The notes beneath the pieces were generated by a model, which had not been told where the DNA came from, did no database searches, and was given only the letters and a program-made list of their open reading frames with translations. The translations under genes and the position numbers were made by a program. A stretch of DNA of 64,000 bases from Earliella scabrosa (Eukaryota > Basidiomycota > Agaricomycetes > Polyporales > Polyporaceae), in the NCBI GenBank assembly GCA_022605405.1, contig JABYQQ010000021.1:248001-312000 (forward strand). Reading direction: 5' to 3'. Numbering within the stretch: the stretch's first letter is position 1; each line of letters opens with the position of its first letter. Shown here piece after piece: positions 36,396 through 46,926 of this stretch.

Positions 36396-36633
36396 TGTCT
36401 GCATCGCAATGTAGCTATCCCGGCCGGAGTGTCTGCGTTGCAACATATGTACCCCGACCGGAGTGTCTGCATTGCAATGTATGTACCCCGGCCGGGCTGT
36501 CTGCATTGCAATGTATGTACCCCGGCCGGAGTGTCTGCGTTGCAATGTATGTATCCCGGCCGGACTGTCTGCATTGCAACGTATGTATCCCGGCCGGGCT
36601 GTCTGCATTGCAACGTATAGATCCCGGCCGGAC
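36396..36633. repeat. 34-bp tandem array with CCCGGCCGGG palindromes
   Basis: Seven 34-bp units of the form TGTCTGCATTGCAATGTATG, then TACCCCGGCCGGGC, carry the palindrome or a one-base variant. Inverted relatives lie in the left half at about 30512-30620 and 31908-32016. Further single copies of the palindrome occur at 36265-36395 and 37440-37560. Confidence 0.9.
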
Positions 36634-36774
36634 TGTCTGCACTACCAGAAATGTAGTCCAGCCAGAGAAAGCAGATGTAGAACAACCAGTGTATGTATTT
36701 ATCTTTTTGACGATATATGATGCAACTTCACATAATGGTGATATGAAAAAATATGCAGATATGCAGTGATTGTG

Positions 36775-37340
36775 CAGCCGGTGCACCCGGCTCAAGGTAG
36801 AAGCACATCTCCTGCTCCATCTGGGTGGTGTGTGCTCTTGGTTGGTTGTGCAACCAGATTAGGAGGCCATGAAAGTGTCAAAGTAGTCAGCTCAGGGTGG
36901 GAACCCCCAGATTATATCCCAGGTGCCGCTTGTGTGACCGAGCCGGTGCACCCGGCTCGAGGTAGAAGCACATCTCTCTCTTTATATAGGCGAAGTGTGC
37001 TCTTGGTTGGTCGCGCAACCGGCTCAGGAGGGCATTATGGTATTCAGATAGTTAGCTCAAGATAGGTGCACACCCAGATTGTATCCCAGGTGCTGCTGGT
37101 GCGAGCGACCCGGTGCACCCGGCTGGAGGTGACCCGGTGCACCCGGCTGGAGGTGACCCGGTGCACCCGGCTTGAGGTAGGAACACATCTTCCGCTCTAT
37201 CTGAATGGAGTGTGCTCTTGGCTGGTTGTGCGACCAGCTGAGGTGGGCATTAAAGTGTCTGGGTAGTCAGCTCAGGGTGTGTGTGCACCCTGATTGTATC
37301 CAGGATGCTGCTAATGCAAGCGACCCGGTGCACCCGGCTG
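36775..37340. repeat. Right subterminal repeats, inverted relative to the left array
   Basis: Units of GCCGGTGCACCCGGCTCnAG, then GTAGAAGCACATCTC, occur near 36776, 36943, 37110-37180 (with a 23-bp core tripled) and 37321. They are the reverse complement of the left 165-bp units, so the two element halves mirror each other. Confidence 0.85.
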
Positions 37341-37559
37341 AGCACCTTGCCACCCTGTCTGGGTAAATTGGTCCTCTGGCTGAAATTACACAGCAGCCAG
37401 GCTGCATTCATGTTGCTACACTACAGCACTACCATAACACACTCTCCCGGCCGGGATATGGCAGTGGGCAGGCAGCAGTTCCCGGCCGGGATGTGTCAGT
37501 GTCAATGCGTTTACGTCCCGGCCGGTACATACATGTGGGCATATATTATGCCCGGTCGG

Positions 37560-37628
37560 GCCCGGCTGGTCCACTGGAGTGGGCAATTGTCAGCCCGGCT
37601 CGAACACTAACGTGAGGATTTCTACTGA
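37560..37628 (-). repeat. Right terminal inverted repeat
   Basis: It ends ...GAGGATTTCTACTGA. It is the inverted match of 28849-28918, with 42 identical inner bases. Confidence 0.9.
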
Positions 37629-37634
37629 GTGGGC

Positions 37635-37643
37635 TCAATAGGA
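37635..37643. repeat. Right target-site duplication TCAATAGGA
   Basis: Exact copy of 28832-28840, in frame with the downstream helicase codons AAG GCG CTC TGG. Confidence 0.9.
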
Positions 37644-39887
37644 AAGGCGCTCTGGCATCAGTTCACTACTGTTGTCATACTTCGGGAGAATATGAGGCAG
37701 AAGTCACAGACGCCAGAGGATGCCAAGCTACGAACTGCACTTGAGAACCTCAGATACCGTGCTTGCACAGATGCAGATATCAAGTTGCTTCAGTCAAGAG
37801 TGGCTGGTCGAGGAAAGCATCAGCCTAAGCTCAACACTCCACAATTCCGCAATGTATCCGTAATAACTACATGGAACTCTTATCGGGACAAGATTAATGA
37901 GCTGGGATGTGCAAGATTCGCCAAAGAGAACAAGCAATCGCTGTCCACATTCTATTCTATTGACAGTCTTGCATCACAAACAGACGACTCTGACCGGAGC
38001 AAAAAATCAAGGAAATCGAAAGTGAATCCGTCACGGACTAATAATGTGATCAATCCAATCTTGCAAGATACCTTATGGAATTTGTCACATGAACTTTCTG
38101 AGCACCATCCAGGAAAACTTGCCATATGTGTAGGACTTCCAGTAATGATCAAGGTGAATGAGGCCACTGAATGTTGTGTAACTAATGGGGCAGAGGGTAC
38201 AGTTGTGGGCTGGACATCTCGACCAATTGAAGGAGACAAACAGGCTTTGGAGACGTTGTTTGTCAAGCTGACTGCAGCACCTACAACCATAAAGCTGCCA
38301 GGGTTGCCAGAAAATGTGGTTCCTATATCACATATGAGCAAAAAGGTACTATGCAAACTTCCAAATGGAGTTGAGTTACAGATTGTGCGTGATCAAATAC
38401 CTGTTGTGCCTAACTTTGCTATGACAGATTTTGCCTCACAAGGTCGTACACGACCATACAATGTATGTGATTTGCAAAACTGCAAAACACATCAGTCTGT
38501 CTATACTTGCCTGTCTCGGGGATCAACACTGGAGGGGACTATTATTGTCCAATCATTTGACACTAGCAAGTTCACAGGTGGTATTTCTGGATCATTGAGA
38601 CAAGAGTTCAGAGAGCTTGAACTGTTGGATGAAATAACCAAAATGAGATACTTGGGTACTATATCACCTAAAGTACTGGGAATCACAAGAAATGAACTTA
38701 TACATTCATTCAGAAAGTGGAAAGGGGAATCTTTCATTCCCAATAATATGCATCAAGCATTACAGTGGACCAATGGAGATCCATTTCCCATAGATCCTCC
38801 AACAGATGATGCTCCATGGACAGTGATTAAAGAAAAAAATAAAACCCATGAATCAACAGAACAGTCTCAAGAATCCAAGCATCCCAAGCGCAACATGATG
38901 GCATTTGTTCCAGCACAAGGGTCACAGGTTCTGCGAAATGTAAATAATGAGCAGCCTCGCACTGTAGAAAAACGCAAGCAGATAGAAGACTCAGAAATAG
39001 CCCAATCTCGCAGAACTAGAAAGAGACAGAAAACCACAATCTCTCCAACTGGACACACTATGAGAGGATTTCCTTGGGATAGCGTAAATCACAGTTGTGC
39101 TTATGATAGTCTCCTGACCATACTGCTCTCAGTTTACTGCGACAACTACAATATGTGGAAGGCTGAAATGAGTCAGCAAAGCAATATTTTGTCACAGTTA
39201 GGAAGACTGTTTGAAGCAGCAACTAAGCCAAGACCGAGCATGACATTGATTGAAGTGAGAGATTTCATACGTAACATGCTTGGAAGTAGAGATAGTTCAA
39301 TTGGAATCAAGGGTAGCACACCAACAGATATATGCACTGTGGTACGTGCAATGCTTGCCACCGAACAACCATTGACTAGTCATTATCATAAATGTCGGGC
39401 TTGTGACTATAATACTCACGCCGTTGAACAGCGCAGAGTCACTTGGATTTGCGATCAGTCATTCTGGAAAAATCATCCAGCCAAGCTAGGTATATATAAA
39501 GGAAAATCAATCTCAAAATGGATGCAAGCTCTAATGCTACAGAATGCTGAGGAACAATGTCCAACATGTCATCGGCATATGGTCAAAGTGGAGAACTACA
39601 TAAATGCCCCTAATATATTTGCACTAATCATGACCACTACTGCAGTCATTGAAACAAGCATCATATTGCCTGGAACGGATCAAATGTATCGTCTAGCTGG
39701 CATTATTTACTATCATGACTGCCATTTTGTATGCAGAGTTATAGACAAAAGTGGACAAGTATGGTTCCATGATGGTGTTGAGAATGGTGATACAGCACTA
39801 TACGAAGACAATATTGTCAATATTCCTATGAAAAAGCTTCAATGCAAGGGGAATTATGTCATGAGTATGCTACTATACACCAAAATG
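37644..39887 (+). CDS. Helitron Rep-helicase, C-terminal part: helicase motifs IV-VI plus USP-like cysteine protease
   Basis: It resumes the helicase frame at KALWHQF. Motif IV VVILRENMRQ, motif V DFASQGRT and motif VI YTCLSRGS complete the PIF1-type core. A basic stretch RRTRKRQK precedes a C-terminal domain of about 270 residues that reads like a ubiquitin-specific-protease (C19/C98-like) fold. Its Cys box is NHSCAYDSLLTIL (candidate nucleophile codon 39096-39098), its zinc-ribbon pairs are CRAC and CPTC, and its His box is YYHDCHFVCRVI followed by WFHDG (candidate His codon 39723-39725). Animal Helitrons and Helentrons are known to carry an OTU protease. A USP-like one here is my reading. 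It may remove ubiquitin or SUMO-like proteins from host factors, or process Rep itself. The first plus-strand ATG (37629) lies inside the inserted element. Confidence 0.85.
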
Positions 39888-41365
39888 TAATACATATCAT
39901 TGCCATCCCCTCTCCTCATCAATCGTCCCTGCCAGCAATGGCCCACTTCAAACCAAGTCCATGTCCCGATCGTGGCGGAGGGCGCCGTCTAGAGTATGAC
40001 CGTACGCTCCAACCGCTTCGAGGAAGCTGGAGTCATACAGATTGAGATGCGCTGAGAACGAGGTCATCCGAGGCCGACACGCCAATCGAGGTTTGGACAG
40101 GATAACCCACCGTGATGATTTTGAAGGACACACTCGCGGAAGGATTTGGGTATGGCGCGGTGGATGTTCACGGTTTCCAGGCGCCCGGCTAGTACGAGGT
40201 AGTCTGGATGCTCGTGGGACAGCTCGGCGGAGCATCGAGCCATGAGAGTCTATGATGCGATCTAGTACCGATGGGACTGCGGCGAGGATTGACGTGTTCA
40301 CCTGCAATGATTCCGAGCTCATTACCGCGTTCTTCTCGGTGTCGACAGCGAGCGCGACTCTGTATTTCGTGAGGCTCGCGCTGCGATCGCTCGGAATCGT
40401 AACAGCACGCACTTGTCGATGCGCACGTACACCTGATCAAGCCCGTACGTGAGCTGTACTGGAGTGTCAGTGACGCAACGCGGAGAAGAATGCTCTTGTC
40501 GCACCTTGCGCAGCGATGCCTGGACCTAGCGAGGGAAGCAGGTCAGTCATACAGAATCGAGACGCGTTGATCGCCGTGCCTTGGAAAGATCGAAGAGCTG
40601 GCATCTGCAGCTGCGTGAAATGTTGACGCGTCAGGGACGGGCCCGACCTCCTGTGAGCGAACGGTTCCCATACCCATCTGCGATCGCGGACGATGAGCCA
40701 GAGTGTTAATGTCAGAAGGCAGCTGTTGTCCGAACCTCGTTTCCATACTAACGAGTGCTCGTCGGCGTCCGGCGACATGTCGACTAATGTCGCTTCACCG
40801 ACTTGTGGTCGGAAGCGTCGCTCGCTTCTATTTCCCTTTTTAAACCTATCGTGTGCATGTGGACGTGCGAGTCGAGTGCTGCGGAGGGCGTAGGGTGTGT
40901 GTGTCGTCGGTCTCGGCGAATGCGATGAAGTGGCGTGCGAATGCCCTATGGCGTGAGCGCGTTTGATCTGCCCGATTTGCATCGCGCAGCGATGCGATAT
41001 ATCGCATGAATCGGCGATGGCCGGATGGCTCTCTTAGGTAATATCCTACACAGTCGGAGGTAGTGACAACGTCCGTGAGGCAAGCCCTTCCGCACCCGCT
41101 CTCCGTCTGTTTCATCGTCTCTGCTTCTACAATTCCGCTCTATCGCGGCGGTCTCGGCGGCGGTATGCGCGAAGCGCAATGTTCACGAGGTGCGCTGCGA
41201 TCTCTTTCGAATATTGCCATAATCCACATACGTCCCCCAAAACCTTGTCCAGAGCTCAGCGCTCAGCTCTGATCGGAGTCGGAGTCGTCGACCCCGCGTC
41301 GTCCTGCAATCCATCTGGTAAGTGCTTGATCAGTCCTGAACGGACGCCGATTTCGTGGCTCGTGC
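39888..41365. other. Right flank of the Helitron; possible minus-strand exons, unresolved
   Basis: The base composition returns to GC-rich host type. Two minus-strand stretches look protein-like: 40412-39948 (VALAVDTEKNAVMSSESLQV) and around 40800-40560 (EATLVDMSPDADEHSLVW). I could not join them into a gene with sound splice phases. They may be exons or remnants of a host gene cut by the Helitron. Confidence 0.25.
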
Positions 41366-41743
41366 TCACCGCATCACTATGATGTCTACCAGAGCCCTCT
41401 CTGTCAGGCTGGTGTTGGTGAGGGCGAGGGGGGTCTTCTTGCCGTGCCGAATGACCACTATGTTACCTCGATGTCCTGAGATGCCCATCGCCGTGATGCA
41501 CTCGTTCAAGACGACCGCTGGACGCTCGGGGGACCAGAAGACTGTGTAGTGGTTGAGAAGGAGGTTGTCGGTTCCCGGAAGGGACTTGAGGGTGTCCTGA
41601 TTGACTCCGAAGGGGAACCACCTCCGGAGGTCGACATCCTCCAGAAATCTCGGTACGTCCTGTTCAAAATCGTAATGTTTCCTCATAGGAAGGCGGAGCA
41701 CGCGGGGCCGTCCCCCATATGCTGGATAGATGAATCCTTGCAC
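41366..41743 (-). CDS. Hypothetical protein fragment (exon)
   Basis: An open frame of 125 codons contains RKHYDFEQDVPRFLEDVDL, NHYTVFWSPERPAVVLNECI and GNIVVIRHGKKTPLALTNTS. The composition and alternating hydrophobic pattern look real. GNIVVIRHG...ALVDIIV is a style I associate with recurrent agaricomycete hypothetical proteins. A donor GTGAGC sits right after the last codons, so a further 3' exon is likely; 5' exons are probably upstream (above 41743). Function unknown. Confidence 0.45.
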   Translation of the reverse strand: MQGFIYPAYGGRPRVLRLPMRKHYDFEQDVPRFLEDVDLRRWFPFGVNQDTLKSLPGTDNLLLNHYTVFWSPERPAVVLNECITAMGISGHRGNIVVIRHGKKTPLALTNTSLTERALVDIIVMR

Positions 41744-42392
41744 GGCTCGTTTGCAGCTGTAGTCCTGTGAACCGCGTGTCGGCGGACGGTCGCGCGTGGT
41801 TGCAGTTGAAAGCTTACGGATTCGCCCTCGGCCTTGATGGCCTTATTCCACTTCAATATGGATCTGGCGGATGTTGACTTGTACTGTTCGTGCGTGGCGC
41901 GAGGGGCCTGCGTGATCCGTTCAGTAGCGATAACGTGGAGGCTTCGACATGCTGCATGTTACCTTGCGGGTATGTCTGGGCGCAAGCATGGTCCGGGAGT
42001 TCATGTTATCGACATTTTTTCTGCGCATTTTTATTCTTGTCGCCCGTGATTACACCTTCCCGTTATCGCAGAGCATTTTTCCGCCGTCGCGGAAAGTGCG
42101 CGTAACGCACTTTGTCCTCCGTTGTGGTGGGCGCCAGCACCCCGGCCCTAAGGGGTTAACTAGCACGGGCGGCGCATCAGCGTCGGTCTGGACGCATCAA
42201 GCGGCACTTGCGTCTTGCGTCGCGGTGCCTGCGCTCGGAACTGCGACCCCACCGCAATCATCACCCAACCGACGCTAAACGGGTGCCGTCTGCGCAGAGT
42301 CTCACCCCCTGGTGTCGCTGGGTATATCTCCCCCGTCCCGTCTCGATCTTGCTAACTTCGTCGACTTTGCTGTAGTCCGATCGTCTCTCAAG
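41744..42392. other. Divergent intergenic region
   Basis: The region lies between the minus-strand exon at 41366-41743 and the plus-strand gene starting near 42393. It probably contains 5' exons of the former and the promoter of the latter. No clear TATA box is seen. Confidence 0.3.
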
Positions 42393-43909
42393 ATGCCAAA
42401 CGCCACCGCGAAGACATCCGGCCTGGACCCGGCTACGGAGGTGGCGCTGGACTACTGGAAAGAACGCCCTGTCAGGCCTACGGACATCCCGTTCAAGTGT
42501 GCCGTGGAAACAGTCGGGACGGCCGACGCTTGGGTCGAGTTTAGGCAGCAGGCACCGGCGCGTTGGGTGGTCCGTCCGTCTACGTGATCGAGCCGAAGAG
42601 TTACTGGCATAACTGACTTTAGTCCTGCAGCTATGCGTTCGCGGATCTGACGATGTTGCGGTGATCAGCCATGCGGGGCTGTTTGCCGGTGCGGACCACT
42701 ACCTTTCCGGCAACTTTGTTCCGGCCGGAGAGGCTGTTCCGCTCGGAATGAGGGATACTATGGTGTAAGTACTAACGTGCCGCGCTCATAGCATACCCGA
42801 GGCTAACCGGTTTCGGTATAGCGAACGTACGCCGAGCTTTAGGTGCAACTACACCTACGCTTTCGATACGGACCATGACGACAGCTTGTACAGGCTGCAG
42901 GCGGTACGCTCGCGCCTTCGAGCTCGATTGGACTATCATTCATTGGTCGTTACAGCTGTTAGAGTCTCACGTGGAGAAGATAGAAGGCTTCAACACCTCT
43001 AGGGTCCCGAGGTCGGATTACCAGTCAGGGGCCGACGCGAAGTTCACTCACCGTTTCCGGATGCGGGCCCCGATTTTTGTGCCAAGGTCTCGCGACGGCG
43101 ACCTGCCGTTTCCGCCCGTGGACTGCCACCCGTGGATCCTCGAAGCGGCTTCCAAGTCTTCGTTCTACGCGATCAACCCCGCTCGCCCTCGTCTTTTCGG
43201 TATTGAAGACGGCCGCATTCTAGACCTGGCGAGGTGCGCACCCAACAGATTCGTGAAGGGAGACATCGTTCTCGCGGTCTTCACGGTCACCGTCGTCGTC
43301 TCGAAGAAGAGCTGGGGAACGCAGCTGTGCCCCGTAGAGCTAGTTCGCGTCGCGAACAGCGACCCGACGAACTGGCTCAACCCCGCGGACTACGCCGTGC
43401 CGGTCATAGACTCGAGCGTGAGAGCGTCCCTTGCAGACGGCGAGGAGCTTAAGGGTCAGTCTAATCCGAGTTCTCGAGAGGGCGAGACTAACGCGCGAGA
43501 TCTAGTATTCGAAGCTACCTCGTACGGAGCGCGAGGGAGCCAGACCCGCGCAGCTTCAGCGGCCGAAGGGCGCGACTCAGGGCTGCCGAGAGAGATAGAG
43601 GGCAGTGAGGGTTCCGATAGTGGCTCCGGAAGCTCTCGCGATAGACGGACCAGCGACCCGTCTAGCCGCGGCGATGCGAGGAGCCGGCCTTCTTCGTCGA
43701 GCAGTTTCGAAGAAGTCCGCAGCATGGACGACGAGGGGTATTCCACCCTATCGTCCGCCTCCGCTGGGGATGACACGAGGCAGCGCGCGCGGGAACCTGA
43801 ACCGTCGCGGGTAAAACAGGCAGTGCCAGTGCCAACGAAGAGGAAGCGGCCGGAGGTGGCAGGAGAACGAGGTAAGGTTTCATACGCGCTTGATCATAGG
43901 GCCCGCTAA
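42393..43909 (+). CDS. Hypothetical protein, related to the product of 17563-18828; about four exons
   Basis: The start is taken at MPNATAKTSGLDPATEVAL (an in-frame upstream ATG at 42312 is possible). One exon ends near 42570-42585 and the next covers VISHAGLFAGADHYLSGNF to about 42764. After GTAAGT...GTATAG come ERTPSFRCNYTYAFDTDHDD and a 52-nt intron (GTACGC...TTACAG) leading to LLESHVEKIEGFNTSRV. The main exon codes PRLFGIEDGRILDLARCAPN and FVKGDIVLAVFTVTVVVSKK ... CPVELVRVANSD, then a long Ser/Arg/Glu-rich disordered tail with KRKRPE. The stop is at 43907-43909, although GTAAGG at about 43871 might start one more intron. The globular segment parallels the protein beside the TET/JBP gene. 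Function unknown. Confidence 0.6.
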
Positions 43910-44638
43910 CGCCACGCCGTCATGACAGAGAAGCGTCCCATCAAGCGCAATGCAGGGAGGAAGGCTTGACTCACTGCGCAGGCCGGTCGCATGGGGAAGT
44001 CTGGCGATCGCTATCACGGTAACGTATTTACTTCGCGACCTGAATGACGCGTTCCTCCGTTCTGATGTACCGTGCTGAGCCTTTACTCGATCTGTATACG
44101 TGCCAGTACATGACATACATGACATAGCAGGGCAACTGGGCCGCTTGAGGTTACTGTCCCCAGATTGTCGAGAATGAATTGGCGTGCCGACCGGTGCGTG
44201 GCCACCGCGAAAATTTTCGCGTATGACGGTCCGTGAGAAGGGACTCGTTCAATCGTGGTGAGTGCCTGCTTCTCGTCGTGTGCTTCTCGACGCGGGCTTC
44301 TTGTCTTAATGCGCACCTTCGATACGGGCGCTGAACTAAGGTCGAAGAGTGCAGCTTCTCAGTCTCGTCCCATGGGGTCTTGGTCAATTTCCGGCATCGA
44401 CCATTGTCCTGAATGTTGCCCCCATGATGGTCAGGCGTGCTTCGGTGGCCGCGGGCTCTTCAGATGATCTATTTGCGAACAGGTACCGCAGGCGCGACCT
44501 GCCTAGGGTTTAATGTCGACACGCCTTGGGTTGAATTCTGTAAGCCCACCTGACTCATACGGGCATCATATCATCGTACATCCCGTTGGCTGGCCCTCGC
44601 GCACGCACCTCTGGCAACCTGTCGCCCTCCGCGCATCC
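43910..44638. other. Intergenic; promoter region of the Zn2Cys6 gene
   Basis: Only overlapping short frames on both strands, none with recognisable content. The right part should contain the promoter of the gene at 44639. Confidence 0.4.
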
Positions 44639-46926
44639 ATGGATCCGCCCCCCCAGACCTCCAGCGCAGGTCGCGGACCCGCTCCGCTTCGCTGTTTGCG
44701 ATGTGGACAGTTCGCCACCCCCGTACGTGCCACCCTACGTGTCCTCTGCTCGTCCTGACCACCCTACGGTAGGACGACACAACGATCGACTGCTCGCCTT
44801 GTCGGTCGGGTGCAGGCCCCATGACGAACGTGACGCCGGGTTACCCCGCCAGATACGTCCAGGTTGTTTGCGACAGGTGCCACGAAAATAACCTCGCTGT
44901 ACGTCGCTCTTTAACGTGCCCATGCGATGATGTGTGATCATGATCCGCTTGCAGTGCACGGCCGCTGCCCCGTGCGAGGAATGTGCCGACGATGGCTGCG
45001 AGTGTGTGTACTCGGCCCACCTGCGTCTCGTCCCCCGAACGATAGCCTCCATCTTCGCACGGCAGGCACCGCGAGGCGATGTTCCGCACGCTCCCATCCC
45101 ACCGTCATCGTCCTTCACGGGCGCACCGTCCGTCGACGCGCCTGCGCTCAACCTTCCGCCTCGCGATGTCGATCGTGCGACAGTAGTGGATCCCCAGGCT
45201 CAGGTCGCTTTCGACGGTGGATCTTCCGATGGGACGACTCTGGCTTCAGGTGAGCTGCGGGGCGTCGGTGTCGGCGTCGATGCTACCACCGTCCAGGTCC
45301 CTCATACTTTCTTCGATCCGTCGCCTTTCGCGCGCGATGCGAGATATGGCGAGCGACCGTCTTCCGCGCTTGGGGTATCTTTCCATCCCCCTAACGCCTC
45401 GACGGCGGCGACGTTCGACCCGCGACATGCAGGCAGTTCCCCACTTGCTTCTGCAGATCAGATTGGCGACGAGTACCGGGTCGACATCCTCGCCTGTTCG
45501 TCGGGAGCGGTTCTTGGTGGCAACGTGCATGCGCCTCGGAGTCATCCTCGGACGGTTGGCTCGACACCCGGCCCGTCGTCTCACGTCCCGTCGACGACTG
45601 TACCAACCGACCCTCGAGTATCATTGACGGGTACTTTCGGCGCCGCCCCCGCGGGTCGCCACTCTCCGGTGTTCCCCGTCGTGCTGCTGCAGGCGAGGTG
45701 CGACCGTTGTGTTGCCAAGAAGCGCAAGGTGAGTCGTCCTGATGGATCCCGGGTACGACCATCATAACGCTCACTCAGTGCGACAAACGGAAGCCATGCG
45801 GGCGGTGTATTTCGAGTGGCGTGGCCGCGGAGTGCACCTACAGCCCGAAGAAGCCTCGAGCCTCTATCCCAGCTCGCAGTGCCGCAAACCCGGGTCGCCC
45901 AGTCCTCCCAGCACATCCGTTCTGGCAGCCGTTCGCTCTGCACCCCAGCGCGTATGTCTACGGTATGGCGATGTCGATGCCCGCTTCGATCCCCAACGTG
46001 TATGGGCCCCTCCCTTTCGGGTCTTGGAGCGGGTCGACGGGCGACGCACGATTCGTCGACGCGGCCGGTGCGTCCCCCGGAGAACATGGACAGTTCCGCA
46101 GCGCCGGACTTCGGCCTGGTGCAAGCGGAAATCCATTCACACTGTCGGACCCGACCGGATTTGCGGAAATGCCAACCGTTTATGACGGCGTTGCGGAGAA
46201 CGTCGAGGATGTGTCGATCTACGATCCCTGCTCTGACGCGGCCGGCCTCTTCTTTGACACCATAGGTGATATCCCTCGCGCGCAATCGCCGACCTCGCGC
46301 TTTCAAGAGAGGTGGGACGCGCAAGAAGCACCTCTCCAGCACGCCTTTCTGCGTGACCCCATCGAGCAAGTCGAGATGTGGCGCGTCAGTGGTGAGTGAC
46401 ATTCGCTCTTCGTCGCGACATGTGCCGTCTCGTTGATTCACTCGACACGACTACGCCAGGCGGACAGAGCGAAGCCCGTGCTTCTGATCAACAGGACGGC
46501 GACATCCCGCCGCCGAGCGAGTACGCGTCCCATCTGGAGCAGAGCGCGGCGTTCGCGGAAACGCTGGTGTCCACAGGTATTGGTTTGCAGGTACTGTGAC
46601 GAGTGTGCGGGTATACTGACTTACTGTCGTCTGCACTCAGAGCTGTACGGTCTCCACGGTACGACGCCGGTGCAGCCGACCGAAACGCTCGCAATGCCGG
46701 CCGTCTCAGAGGCTGCGCCTGGCGTGGACGCGCCGTCCGAAACGACGCATGGTCCCGCGAGCGAGGAACTGGCAATGCCAGTGCCGATGAGTGCGTCCTG
46801 GATCGTTGACGCTCGCGGTGGGATGGCTAACTCGCTGCTTCAGGCCTGATGACCGACTGGCGCGAAGTCGTGCGCAAGATGGCGAACAGTGGGACTGAGC
46901 GAGATACCGACGTGGATGTAGAGTGA
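44639..46926 (+). CDS. Transcription factor-like protein with three tandem Zn2Cys6-type modules
   Basis: Exons are 44639-44722, 44773-44898, 44955-45728, then 45779 to about 46391, two short exons, and a terminal exon ending DTDVDVE with stop 46924-46926. Module 2 spans introns as CDRCHENNLA|CTAAAPCEECADDG..C, spacing C-x2-C-x6-C-x5-C-x2-C-x6-C. Module 3 is CDRCVAKKRK|CDKRKPCGRC then x8-C, a canonical fungal binuclear zinc cluster. Module 1, CLRCGQFATP|DDTTIDCSPC, keeps C1, C2, C4 and C5 at the same spacing but has Asp for C3 and lacks C6. In all three, a phase-0 intron lies exactly before the third ligand position. The rest is Ser/Pro/Thr/Ala-rich with an acidic C-terminus, as in activation regions. 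No fungal-specific TF middle homology domain is seen. DNA binding by modules 2 and 3 is likely; targets are unknown. Confidence 0.8.

Larger units (their letters stand above)
28841..37634. mobile_element. Non-autonomous DNA transposon, 8.8 kb, inserted in the Helitron helicase
   Basis: It is flanked by a 9-bp duplication and bordered by inverted repeats of about 70 bp. It codes no recognisable transposase. Inside are inverted sets of about 165-bp subterminal repeats containing CCGGnnnACCGG-type and CCCGGCCGGG motifs, a 1396-bp tandem duplication, a 1.57-kb foldback, an 18-bp G-rich array and a 34-bp array. The duplication size fits Mutator (about 9 bp) or hAT/KDZ (8 bp), so the superfamily is open. 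It must depend on a transposase elsewhere in the genome. Confidence 0.85.
23180..39887 (+). mobile_element. Helitron (autonomous type), interrupted by a nested DNA transposon; termini unresolved
   Basis: A rolling-circle transposon is identified by its single Rep-helicase gene, given here by its coding limits only. Without the 8.8-kb insert the coding part is about 7.9 kb. The block is clearly AT-richer and poorer in CpG than the host DNA on both sides. No convincing 3' CTRR with hairpin was found: CTAG candidates near 39994 and 40187 lack the expected following T or a good stem. Confidence 0.85.

Noticed and set aside
36205..36795. Cysteine/proline-rich frames of up to 176 codons
   Set aside because: They derive from the 34-bp CCCGGCCGGG array, and the frame rotates through the repeat.
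28841..37634. Assignment of the nested element to KDZ because a TET/JBP gene is nearby
   Set aside because: The duplication (8-9 bp) also fits Mutator or hAT, and no transposase is present to decide. Nearness is not evidence.
39980..40200. CTAG sites near 39994 and 40187 as the Helitron 3' terminus
   Set aside because: No clear subterminal hairpin of usual size, and for the first the following base is not T. Boundary left open.
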